A stretch of 64,000 nucleotides of DNA from DASXKD01 sp963707905 (GTDB lineage: Bacteria; Actinomycetota; Actinomycetes; Streptosporangiales; Streptosporangiaceae): assembly GCA_963707905.1 (NCBI GenBank), contig CAVPSA010000033.1, forward strand, positions 123,333 to 187,332, in the 5' to 3' direction. The notes under the pieces are model-generated. The model was not told where the DNA came from, did not search any database, and saw only the letters and a list, made by a program, of their open reading frames with translations. Below are positions 16,380-23,959 of the stretch, one piece after another; the first letter of the stretch is position 1; every line of letters begins with the position of its first letter. Position numbers and translations under genes: made by a program.

Positions 16380-19133
16380 GTGCGCCGGCCGGATGTGAGC
16401 TCCAGGGCCACGCCGGATCCGCTGGAGTCCCTGGCGCGCCTGTTCCGCGATCTGCGCAGTTCACGCGATGGCCTGTCGGGGCGCGAAGCGGTGCGCCGGC
16501 TGGAAGTGTACGGGCCGAACGAGCTGACCCGGCGCGGTGGCCGCCGATGGCCGGGTGAGCTGGCCCGGCAGTTCACCCATCCGCTGGCGCTGCTGCTGAT
16601 GCTGGCGGCGGCGCTTGCGTGGGTCAGCGGCACGCCCCCGCTTGGCATCGCGATCGTCGCGGTGATCCTGCTGAACGCGGGGTTCGCGTTCGCCCAGGAG
16701 ATGCAGGCCGAGCGGGCTGTGGAGGCGCTGGCCGCGTTCTTGCCCGAGCGTGCCCGGGTGCTGCGCGACGGCGAGCGGTGCGAGATCGAGGCGCGGCGGC
16801 TTGTGCCCGGTGACGTGCTGCTGATCGAGGAGGGGGAACGTATCTGCGCGGATGGACGGCTGATCAGCGGCACGGTCGAGGTGGACGCTTCCACGCTGAC
16901 CGGTGAGTCAGTCCCGGTGACCCGGTCGGCCGACGCCGCCAACGGTGCGGCGACGCTGCTGGAAGCGGATTATGTCGTGTTCAGCGGCACGGCCTGCACC
17001 GGCGGCGACGCGCAGGCCATGGTGACGGCCACAGGGATGAGCACGCAGCTGGGCCGGATCGCGGCGCTCAGCCAGCGCGTCGGCCGGGACGAAAGCCCGC
17101 TGGAGCTTCAGGTCAAACGGGTCGCGTGGCTGATCGCCCTGGTGGCGCTTGGTGCCGGGATCGCGTTCCTGCCGGTGGGCCTGGCGGCCGGGCTGACCGT
17201 CACGGCAGCCGCCAGCTTCGCCATCGGCCTGCTTGTCGCCAACGTGCCAGAAGGGCTGCTGCCCACGATCACGCTGGCACTGGCTGTCGGAGTCCGCGAG
17301 ATGGCACAGCGCGGTGCCCTGGTCAAGCGCCTCTCCGCGGTGGAGACGCTCGGATCCACCTCGGTCATCTGCACCGACAAGACCGGTACCCTCACGCAGA
17401 ACCGGATGCACGTCACCGCGGTCTGGACCCCGCAGGGTGAGGCCGGCCCGGCGGTGCTTGCGGCAGCCGAATCCGGTGCGGACAGCGCGCACACGGACGG
17501 CGCCTTGCTGGTCGCCCGGGTCGCCGCGGCGTGCAACAACGCCGAACTCCCCGGCCGGGGCGGGCACAAGGAGGCGGGTGACCCCACCGAGATCGCGCTG
17601 CTCGAGCTGGCAGCGTCGTACGGGGTGGGCCTGCCGCCGGCCGAGCGGCTTGCGGACCGGCGGCAGCTGTTCCGCTTCGACCCCCGGCTCAAGCTGATGA
17701 CGACCGTGGACGGGCAGGACGGCGGCCTGGTCGTGAGCACCAAGGGTGCGGCCGAGGAGGTGCTGGCACGCGCCACCCGGATCCACACCGGCCAGGGTGA
17801 GCGGCCACTCACCGACTCCGACCGCGACAAGGTGGCCGGGGTGATGAGCGACTATGCCAGCCGGGGGCTCCGGGTACTCGCGATCGCGCACCGCGATCTG
17901 CCGGCCGGGTACGCGGTTCCCGCCCGGCGCGAGGACGCCGAGCGCGAGCTGTGCCTGGCCGGGCTGGTGGCCATGCTCGACCCGCCCCGGCCGGAGGTCC
18001 CCGCGGCGATCGAGCGGGTGCACCGGGCCGGCATCCGGGTTCACGTGGTCACCGGCGACAACGGGCTGACCGCGGCCGCGATCGCCCGCCGCGTGGGCAT
18101 CGGTGCCGGCGGGATGCAGGTGGTCAGCGGCGCCGAGCTGGACAAGATGTCCGAACGCGATCTGGACGCCCTGCTCGCCTGCGGCGACGAGGTGGTCTTC
18201 GCGCGCAGCTCGCCGGAGGCCAAGCTGCGCATCGCCGATGCCCTGCGCGCCCTGGGCCAGGTCGTCGCCATGACCGGAGACGGCGTGAACGATGCCCCGG
18301 CGCTGCGCCGGGCCGACATCGGGGTGGCGATGGGCCGCTCGGGCACCGACGTAGCCCGGGAGGCGGCCACCATGGTGCTCACCGACGACAATTTCGCCAC
18401 CATCGCGGTGGCGGTCGAGGCGGGCCGCCGGGTCTACGACAACGTCCGCAAGTTCATCAGCTACATATTCACCCACGCCGTGCCGGAAGTGGTGCCCTTC
18501 CTGGTCTTCGCGCTGGCAGGCGGGGCGGTGCCGCTGCCGCTGACGGTGATGCAGATCCTCGCGATCGACCTGGGCACCGACACCCTTCCCGCGCTGGCGC
18601 TGTCCCGCGAGCCGGCCGAGCCCGGCCTGATGGACCGCTCGCCCCGGCCGCGGAAGCAGGGCGTGATCAGCGCCGGCATGCTGGCCCGCACCTGGGGGTT
18701 CCTCGGGCTCATCTCGGCAAGCCTGGTCATGGCCGCGTTCTTCCTCACGCTCCGGCATTCCGGCTGGTATCCCGGAGCCGACACCGGGCCCGGCAGCCCG
18801 CTGAACCACGCTTACCGCCAGGCCACCACGGTCACGTGGCTGGGCATCGTGGCGTGCCAGGTCGGCACCGCCTTCGCCGTCCGCACCGACCATGCCTCAC
18901 TTCGCAGCGTCGGTGTGTTCACGAACAAGTTCCTGCTGGCCGGTATCGCGGTCGCGCTGGCGTTCGCCGCCGCCCTGGTGTACCTGCCCGTGCTGCAGAG
19001 ATTCTTCGGTACCGCGGCACTGTCCCCGGCCCAGCTCGCCATCGTGGCCCCGTTCCCCTTCATCGTCTGGGGCGCAGACGAGATTCGCCGCCTGCTGCTG
19101 CGCCGCTATCACGCCGGCCATCCGGCACAGTAA
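16380..19133 (+). CDS. P2-type cation-transporting ATPase (CtpF-like)
   Basis: A 917-aa P-type ATPase of the P2 (Ca2+/Na+-pump-like) class. Features: N-terminal cation ATPase domain with VYGPNELTRRGG, the actuator loop TLTGESVPV, the M4 motif VANVPEGLLPTITLAL, the phosphorylation site CTDKTGTLTQNRM near residue 332, GDGVNDAPALRRADIGVAMG and a long C-terminal membrane domain. The PEGL motif suggests Ca2+ or a monovalent cation; the ion is not certain. The DosR-regulon ATPase CtpF of M. tuberculosis is of this type. GTG 16380 is given; GTG 16395 is equally possible. Two boxes lie upstream. Confidence 0.88.
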   Translation: MRRPDVSSRATPDPLESLARLFRDLRSSRDGLSGREAVRRLEVYGPNELTRRGGRRWPGELARQFTHPLALLLMLAAALAWVSGTPPLGIAIVAVILLNAGFAFAQEMQAERAVEALAAFLPERARVLRDGERCEIEARRLVPGDVLLIEEGERICADGRLISGTVEVDASTLTGESVPVTRSADAANGAATLLEADYVVFSGTACTGGDAQAMVTATGMSTQLGRIAALSQRVGRDESPLELQVKRVAWLIALVALGAGIAFLPVGLAAGLTVTAAASFAIGLLVANVPEGLLPTITLALAVGVREMAQRGALVKRLSAVETLGSTSVICTDKTGTLTQNRMHVTAVWTPQGEAGPAVLAAAESGADSAHTDGALLVARVAAACNNAELPGRGGHKEAGDPTEIALLELAASYGVGLPPAERLADRRQLFRFDPRLKLMTTVDGQDGGLVVSTKGAAEEVLARATRIHTGQGERPLTDSDRDKVAGVMSDYASRGLRVLAIAHRDLPAGYAVPARREDAERELCLAGLVAMLDPPRPEVPAAIERVHRAGIRVHVVTGDNGLTAAAIARRVGIGAGGMQVVSGAELDKMSERDLDALLACGDEVVFARSSPEAKLRIADALRALGQVVAMTGDGVNDAPALRRADIGVAMGRSGTDVAREAATMVLTDDNFATIAVAVEAGRRVYDNVRKFISYIFTHAVPEVVPFLVFALAGGAVPLPLTVMQILAIDLGTDTLPALALSREPAEPGLMDRSPRPRKQGVISAGMLARTWGFLGLISASLVMAAFFLTLRHSGWYPGADTGPGSPLNHAYRQATTVTWLGIVACQVGTAFAVRTDHASLRSVGVFTNKFLLAGIAVALAFAAALVYLPVLQRFFGTAALSPAQLAIVAPFPFIVWGADEIRRLLLRRYHAGHPAQ

Positions 19134-19187
19134 CCGCAGGCCAAGGGAATGTCAGCGGCACAGTAGGTCAGCGGCACAGCAGGGGAG

Positions 19188-20081
19188 TCAGCGGGACGGG
19201 TACTTGGCCAGGATGTCCCTGAGCTGGGTGATGAACCGGAGCGATTCGCCGTGTTCGCGCTGCCAGATGTTGCGGCCGAAGATCAGGCCGGTGGCACCGG
19301 CTTCCATCGACTGCCGCGCCTTGTCGAGCATCGCTTCATCTCCGGCCCGCTCCCCGCCCGACACGAGCAGCAGCGTCCGGTTCGCGGACTTGACCACAGC
19401 GTCGATGGCCTGCTGGGAGGGGAACTCGGCCAGGTACTGCTTGGCCGCGCCGGACTGCTTCTCCGGGTGCGGGAAGTTGACCTTGACCACGTCGGCGCCC
19501 AGTTCGCTGGCGGTGCGGGCCGCATAGTCCACCGCGTAGAAGGAGTCCTTGCCGCCCTTGGCGTCGATGGCGCTGCCGCGCGGGTAGGCCCACACGATCA
19601 GCGGCATGCCGAGCCGCAGCGCGTCCGCGCGCACCCGCAGGTACTGCTCGAAGTCACGTTCCTGCGCGGGGGTTCCCACGTACAGCGTGTAGCCGACCGC
19701 ATCGGCGCCGAGCCTGACCGCGTCCTCGACGGTGGCGTTGACGGGGGACAGTGGGTCGATCGCGGAGGGAATGTCGGTCTTCCCGTTGAGCTTGAGCACC
19801 AGCGGGACCTCTCCGGCGTAGTCCCAGTAGAACTTCTCGGCCAGGCCTATCTGGATGGCGATGCCGTTGAACCCGCCTTCGACTGCGAGGCTGAGTATGT
19901 ACTTCGGGTCGCCCGCGGCGGGGTTGGCGAAGAAGTCCCTGGGGCCGTGCTCGAGCCCCTGGTCGTAGGGCAGGAACAAGGCGGTCCCGTTGCGCAGACC
20001 GTGCTCGTGAAGGACCCGGTGCAACCTGGCCTTCTTCCCGGTGGAGAGGCCAAGCTGGTCAAGGGCCGGTCGTGCGTTCAT
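19188..20081 (-). CDS. class I fructose-bisphosphate aldolase (DhnA/FbaB type)
   Basis: A 297-aa archaeal-type class I aldolase (fructose-1,6-bisphosphate to DHAP + glyceraldehyde-3-P). It shows FLPYDQGLEHGPRDF at the N-terminus, the conserved LKLNGKTD segment, the Schiff-base lysine region VVKVNFP and the phosphate-binding GGERAGDEAMLDKARQSMEAGATGLIFGRNIWQ. GGAGG eight bases upstream supports ATG 20081. It follows the XRE gene by 50 bases on the same strand and may be co-transcribed. A metal-independent aldolase next to phosphoketolase and GAPDH genes fits a low-oxygen carbon branch. Confidence 0.9.
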   Translation of the reverse strand: MNARPALDQLGLSTGKKARLHRVLHEHGLRNGTALFLPYDQGLEHGPRDFFANPAAGDPKYILSLAVEGGFNGIAIQIGLAEKFYWDYAGEVPLVLKLNGKTDIPSAIDPLSPVNATVEDAVRLGADAVGYTLYVGTPAQERDFEQYLRVRADALRLGMPLIVWAYPRGSAIDAKGGKDSFYAVDYAARTASELGADVVKVNFPHPEKQSGAAKQYLAEFPSQQAIDAVVKSANRTLLLVSGGERAGDEAMLDKARQSMEAGATGLIFGRNIWQREHGESLRFITQLRDILAKYPSR

Positions 20082-20131
20082 GGCGAACCTCCATTTGCCG
20101 ATGGCGTGCCCGTGGCAAGCGGGCGGCGCCG

Positions 20132-20461
20132 TTAACCCAGGAATGGCCCGGGGCGTTCGCCGGGCCTGCCCGTTCTCACGTCAGCCGCCCACAGGTCACC
20201 GAGGCCGGGTGCCGTCGCTGCCGCGACCGGGACGGGGGAGCCCGCGCCCAGCAGGGCGTCTGCCGTCGTCCCCAGTGCGTCGGCCAGCTCAATGAGGCAG
20301 GTCATCGTCACCAGGGCGGGGCGGGTCTCGAGATAGGTGAGGTAAGCCACGGACAGGCCCGCCTTGGCCGCGAGTTCCGCGCGGCTCGTTCCGAGCTGCC
20401 GCCGCCGGGCTGCGATGCGCCTGCCCAGATCGCCCGGGCCCGGCATGCCGTCGGCGGACAT
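20132..20461 (-). CDS. small XRE-family HTH protein, possibly a truncated HTH-PNPOx fusion
   Basis: A 109-aa protein with one Cro/C1-type helix-turn-helix: LGRRIAARRRQLGTSRAELAAKAGLSVAYLTYLET. Many actinobacteria carry this HTH fused to a pyridoxamine-phosphate-oxidase-like domain. Here the protein stops about 40 residues after the HTH, so it may be a natural stand-alone form or a shortened relative. AAGGAG seven bases upstream supports ATG 20461; in-frame ATG 20554 and 20446 exist. It lies between the CtpE-like ATPase and the aldolase on the same strand. Its target is unknown. Confidence 0.7.
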   Translation of the reverse strand: MSADGMPGPGDLGRRIAARRRQLGTSRAELAAKAGLSVAYLTYLETRPALVTMTCLIELADALGTTADALLGAGSPVPVAAATAPGLGDLWAADVRTGRPGERPGPFLG

Positions 20462-20550
20462 CTGCCCGCTCCTTCCCGTTGCCGTGACGAAGAACGTGTT
20501 ACCCCAAGGCTCGCCCTGGCCTCCGATAACGGGCAGGGGCACGTGACCTG

Positions 20551-22938
20551 TCATGGCGGGACGTTGGGCCTGCGCGGTCGCTGGCTGCGCCGGCGGGAGA
20601 TCACCCAGAAGGTTGCGAGCGAAGCTGCCCCGGCCCCGGCGATCAGCAGCACTATCCCAAGCTCGCCGCGCGGCAGTTCGAGCGCGTAGAAGCCGCGCAG
20701 CACGGGCAGCGGAAACAGCAGGGCAAACCCGGCCAGCGCCGCACCCACCAGCAGCATCCGGCGCCAGGTCAGCGGAATGGCCAGCAGTACCAGCACGCAG
20801 AGGCTGAGGATGAAGGCGACCAGCACCGCGGCGGTGCGCTGCTGCACCAGGGCGAGGCCGGCGGCCCGGGCCAGCGCGTAGGCGGTCAACGTCGCCGCGG
20901 CGACGATGCTGCCGGCCGGGATGGCGAAGCGCAGTACCCGGCCGGCGAACCCGGGCCGATAGCGCCGCTGGTTCGGGGCCAGGGCAAGGAAGAACGACGG
21001 AACGCCGATCGTCAGCGTGTCGATGATGGTCAGATGCCGGGGCAGGAACGGGTACGGCAGCAGCGTCAGGCCCACGGCGATCGCCAGCAGCGCGGCCCAC
21101 ACCGTCTTGGTCACGAACAGGCTGGCGACCCGCTCGATGTTCGCCGTCACGCGCCTGCCCTCGGCCAGCACACCGGGCAGAGTGGCGAACCGGCCGTCAA
21201 GCAGCACGAGTTCGGCGACCGCCTTCGTCGCCGCCGCGCCGGATCCCATGGCGATGCCCAGGTCGGCGAGCTTGAGCGCCAGCACGTCGTTGACCCCGTC
21301 GCCCGTCATCGCCACGGTGTGCCCGCGCGCCTGCAGCGCCCTGACCATCGCCTGCTTCTGGTGCGGGGTCACCCGGCCGAACACAGCGTGCTCCGTCAGG
21401 ACACGGCCCAGGGCGTCCGGGTCATCGGGCAGCTCGCGGGCATCAACCGGCGTGCCCGCACCGGACAGGCCCGCACGTGCGGCGACCGCGGCCACCGTGC
21501 GCGGGCTGTCGCCGGAGAGCACCTTCAGCGCTACGCCTTGAGCCGCGAAGTAGGCGAGCGTTTCTGCCGCATCGGGCCTGAGCCGCTCGGCCAGCACGAT
21601 GAACGCCGTCGCCCGCAGGCCCGGCGGGAGCGATTCACCCGTCAGCGGGCCTTCGGCATGTGCCAGCACCAGTACGCGGTGGCCGCCCGCGGCCAGTTCG
21701 GCCGCCCGGGACAGCTGTGCGTGCTGCTCGCTGGGCAGCACCATCTCCGGCGCGCCCAGTACCCAGGTGCCGTGCCCGGCGAAGCTGGCCGCGCTCCACT
21801 TGCGTGCCGACGAGAAGGCCACGGACGCCGTGCGCTGCCACCCGCCAGGCGGCGGAAAGGCCTGCCCGATCGCGCCCAGTGTCGCGTTGCGGGCCTCGTC
21901 GGCGGCGAGCGCCCCCAGGGCCTCCGCCACCGGGGCCGGCCCGCCGAGCCGGACCAGGCTGCCGAACGCGATGGTCCCGTCGGTCAGCGTGCCGGTCTTG
22001 TCGACGCACAGCACGTCCACCCTGGCCAGGCCCTCGACGGCGGGCAGTTGCTGTACCAGGACGTGGCGCCGGGCCAGGGTGACCGCGGCCACGCCGAAGG
22101 CGACGCTGGTCAGCAGCACCAGTCCCTGCGGAACCACACCCACCAGCGCCGCGACCGTCCCGGTCAGCGCCTCCCGTACCGTGTCCCTGGCGTGCAGCTG
22201 GCTGGCCAGCAACAGCACCGCCAGTGGCACGATCACCCAGGTCACGTACTGCAGGATCCGGTTGATGCCGTCCATCAGCTCCGAGTGAACCAGCCCGAAC
22301 CGCCGCGCCTCGGCCGCGAGCCTGCGGGCATAAGCTCCGGCGCCGACCTCCGTCGCCTGATAGCCCCCGGCCCCGGCCACCACGAAGCTGCCCGACAGCA
22401 GCCGGTCGCCGGGGCGCTTGCCCACCGGCTCGGACTCGCCGGTCAGCAGTGACTCGTCGGCCTCCAGGCCGGTACTGACACGAACCACCCCGTCCGCCAC
22501 CAGCTGGTCACCGGGACGCAGATCGACCAGGTCATCGGCGACCAGATCGGCCACCGGGATGTCCTGCCGCGAGCCGTCCCTGATCACCCGCACCCGTGGG
22601 GCACTGAGCACGGCCAGCCGGTCGAGCGTCCGCTTGGCACGCAGCTCCTGCCCGATGCCGATCAGCGCGTTGGCGACCAGCACCAGGCCGAACAGAGCGT
22701 CCTGCGGCTCACCCACCGCCAGGATCACCGCCAGCAACGCCCCGAGGATGAAGTTGAACCGGGTCAGGATGTTCGCACGGAGGATCTCGGCGAGCGAGCG
22801 GCTGGTGCGCTCCGCGCCGGTGTTCGCCAGCCCGCGCGAGCGCCGTTCGGCAACCTCGGCGCCGCTCAGGCCGGCGGCCGGCGTCTGGTGAACGCCGGCG
22901 GCCGTCTCCGCCCGAGCAGTGGCGGCCGCATCAGCCAT
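20551..22938 (-). CDS. CtpE-like P-type cation (Ca2+) ATPase
   Basis: A 795-aa P-type ATPase close in length and motif pattern to mycobacterial CtpE, a calcium importer. Motifs: DESLLTGESEPV, VVPQGLVLLTSVAFGVAAV in M4, CVDKTGTLTDG near residue 312, MTGDGVNDVLALKLADLGIAMGSGAAATKAVAE, and six C-terminal membrane segments. It lies divergent to the unknown membrane protein/P1B-5 ATPase pair and shares with it a 234-base gap containing two DosR-like boxes. The ion assignment rests on family resemblance. Confidence 0.85.
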   Translation of the reverse strand: MADAAATARAETAAGVHQTPAAGLSGAEVAERRSRGLANTGAERTSRSLAEILRANILTRFNFILGALLAVILAVGEPQDALFGLVLVANALIGIGQELRAKRTLDRLAVLSAPRVRVIRDGSRQDIPVADLVADDLVDLRPGDQLVADGVVRVSTGLEADESLLTGESEPVGKRPGDRLLSGSFVVAGAGGYQATEVGAGAYARRLAAEARRFGLVHSELMDGINRILQYVTWVIVPLAVLLLASQLHARDTVREALTGTVAALVGVVPQGLVLLTSVAFGVAAVTLARRHVLVQQLPAVEGLARVDVLCVDKTGTLTDGTIAFGSLVRLGGPAPVAEALGALAADEARNATLGAIGQAFPPPGGWQRTASVAFSSARKWSAASFAGHGTWVLGAPEMVLPSEQHAQLSRAAELAAGGHRVLVLAHAEGPLTGESLPPGLRATAFIVLAERLRPDAAETLAYFAAQGVALKVLSGDSPRTVAAVAARAGLSGAGTPVDARELPDDPDALGRVLTEHAVFGRVTPHQKQAMVRALQARGHTVAMTGDGVNDVLALKLADLGIAMGSGAAATKAVAELVLLDGRFATLPGVLAEGRRVTANIERVASLFVTKTVWAALLAIAVGLTLLPYPFLPRHLTIIDTLTIGVPSFFLALAPNQRRYRPGFAGRVLRFAIPAGSIVAAATLTAYALARAAGLALVQQRTAAVLVAFILSLCVLVLLAIPLTWRRMLLVGAALAGFALLFPLPVLRGFYALELPRGELGIVLLIAGAGAASLATFWVISRRRSQRPRRPNVPP

Positions 22939-23007
22939 GCCCGGTCACTCCAGCACTCGCTTTTCGCACCAAGGTGCCAGGCTGCCTCATTTCGCGGCCA
23001 GGTGGCA

Positions 23008-23021
23008 GGGCCGAACGTCAC
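23008..23021. promoter_or_regulatory. DosR-like box, CtpE-like side
   Basis: GGGCCGAACGTCAC lies 70 bases upstream of the CtpE-like start. The right arm is imperfect (GTCAC). Confidence 0.5.
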
Positions 23022-23077
23022 GTACCTGGCGCGGTCGCATCAGGGACCGGTGCGGGGGTACCTCGGCAGGCTGGCGC

Positions 23078-23091
23078 GGGACCTGTGTCCC
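23078..23091. promoter_or_regulatory. DosR-like box, P1B-5 operon side
   Basis: GGGACCTGTGTCCC has both perfect arms and lies 82 bases upstream of the GTG at 23173. A half-site GGGACCGGTGCGGG lies 35 bases further upstream at 23043. Confidence 0.7.
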
Positions 23092-23172
23092 CGGACGGGG
23101 GACGTTCGCCAGCGGTGCGGCCGGCGCTCGACGCGGAACGTAGCCAATGGGACTGCGGAGGAGGCGATCCGG

Positions 23173-23958
23173 GTGACTGCTTCCCAAGACCTGAGCCCGG
23201 GAACGGCACCGGCCGGTCCGCCGCTTGCGGCCGGTACTGGCCCGGGCGGACCGCCAGGGGCAGCCGGGTGGACCCCAGGCCGGATCGTTTCCGCGGCGAT
23301 CGGCGCGGTGCTGGCACTCTGCGCGCTGAGCATGCTCGGCGTGGGCGGCGCAGCCGCGTGGGCGGACGCCACCCAGCGCCACGGCGGCTATGTGCACCTC
23401 GGTACCGGCAGCTATACGACGGCCGGTCACGCGCTGGCCAGCGACACGATCACGGTGCATGGCGCCCTGGGATGGCTGGCGCCGCTGATCGGCCAGATTC
23501 GCATCCAAGTGACAGGGACCGGGCGGCCCGGAGCCGAATTCGCCGGGGTTGCGCCGGCGAACGCCGCAAGCAGGTACCTGTCCGGGGTCAGTTACACCAC
23601 GGTGAGCGGCTATGCCAGGCAGCGCCCCGGCATCGGCCACGCCGGCTCGCGGGTGCCGCCGCCTCCGGCGAGCACGCCGATCTGGGCAGCGCAGGCTTCC
23701 GGCACCCCCGGCGCCACCCTGCGGTGGACCGTGCGCGATGGTGACTGGACCGTGGTCGTCATGAACGCTGACGGGTCGGCCGGCGTCGCCGTCCACGCGG
23801 ACGTTTCCGCCACGCTTCCGGGGCTGGGATGGCTGGCTGCCGAGTTCATAATCAGCGGGATGCTGCTCGCGCTTGCCGGGTTCGCCTGCATCATGGTCCC
23901 GGTGCGCCTGGCTGCGGCATCCCGGGCTGACGGCCTCGCCCCGGGCCGCGAGCACTGA
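23173..23958 (+). CDS. unknown two-TM membrane protein, partner of P1B-5 ATPase
   Basis: I do not recognise this 261-aa protein. It has a Pro/Gly-rich N-terminus of about 35 residues and a membrane segment (IVSAAIGAVLALCALSMLGVGGAAAW). A large extracytoplasmic region of about 160 residues follows (GGYVHLGTGSY, LRWTVRDGDWTVVVMNADGSAGVAV), then a second membrane segment near the C-terminus. The middle resembles an all-beta domain. GTG 23173 has GGAGGAGG ten bases upstream. Its stop codon is one base from the ATPase start, so the two are co-translated and may act together, for example as an accessory or periplasmic partner. That role is inference. Confidence 0.65.
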   Translation: MTASQDLSPGTAPAGPPLAAGTGPGGPPGAAGWTPGRIVSAAIGAVLALCALSMLGVGGAAAWADATQRHGGYVHLGTGSYTTAGHALASDTITVHGALGWLAPLIGQIRIQVTGTGRPGAEFAGVAPANAASRYLSGVSYTTVSGYARQRPGIGHAGSRVPPPPASTPIWAAQASGTPGATLRWTVRDGDWTVVVMNADGSAGVAVHADVSATLPGLGWLAAEFIISGMLLALAGFACIMVPVRLAAASRADGLAPGREH

Positions 23959-23959
23959 T

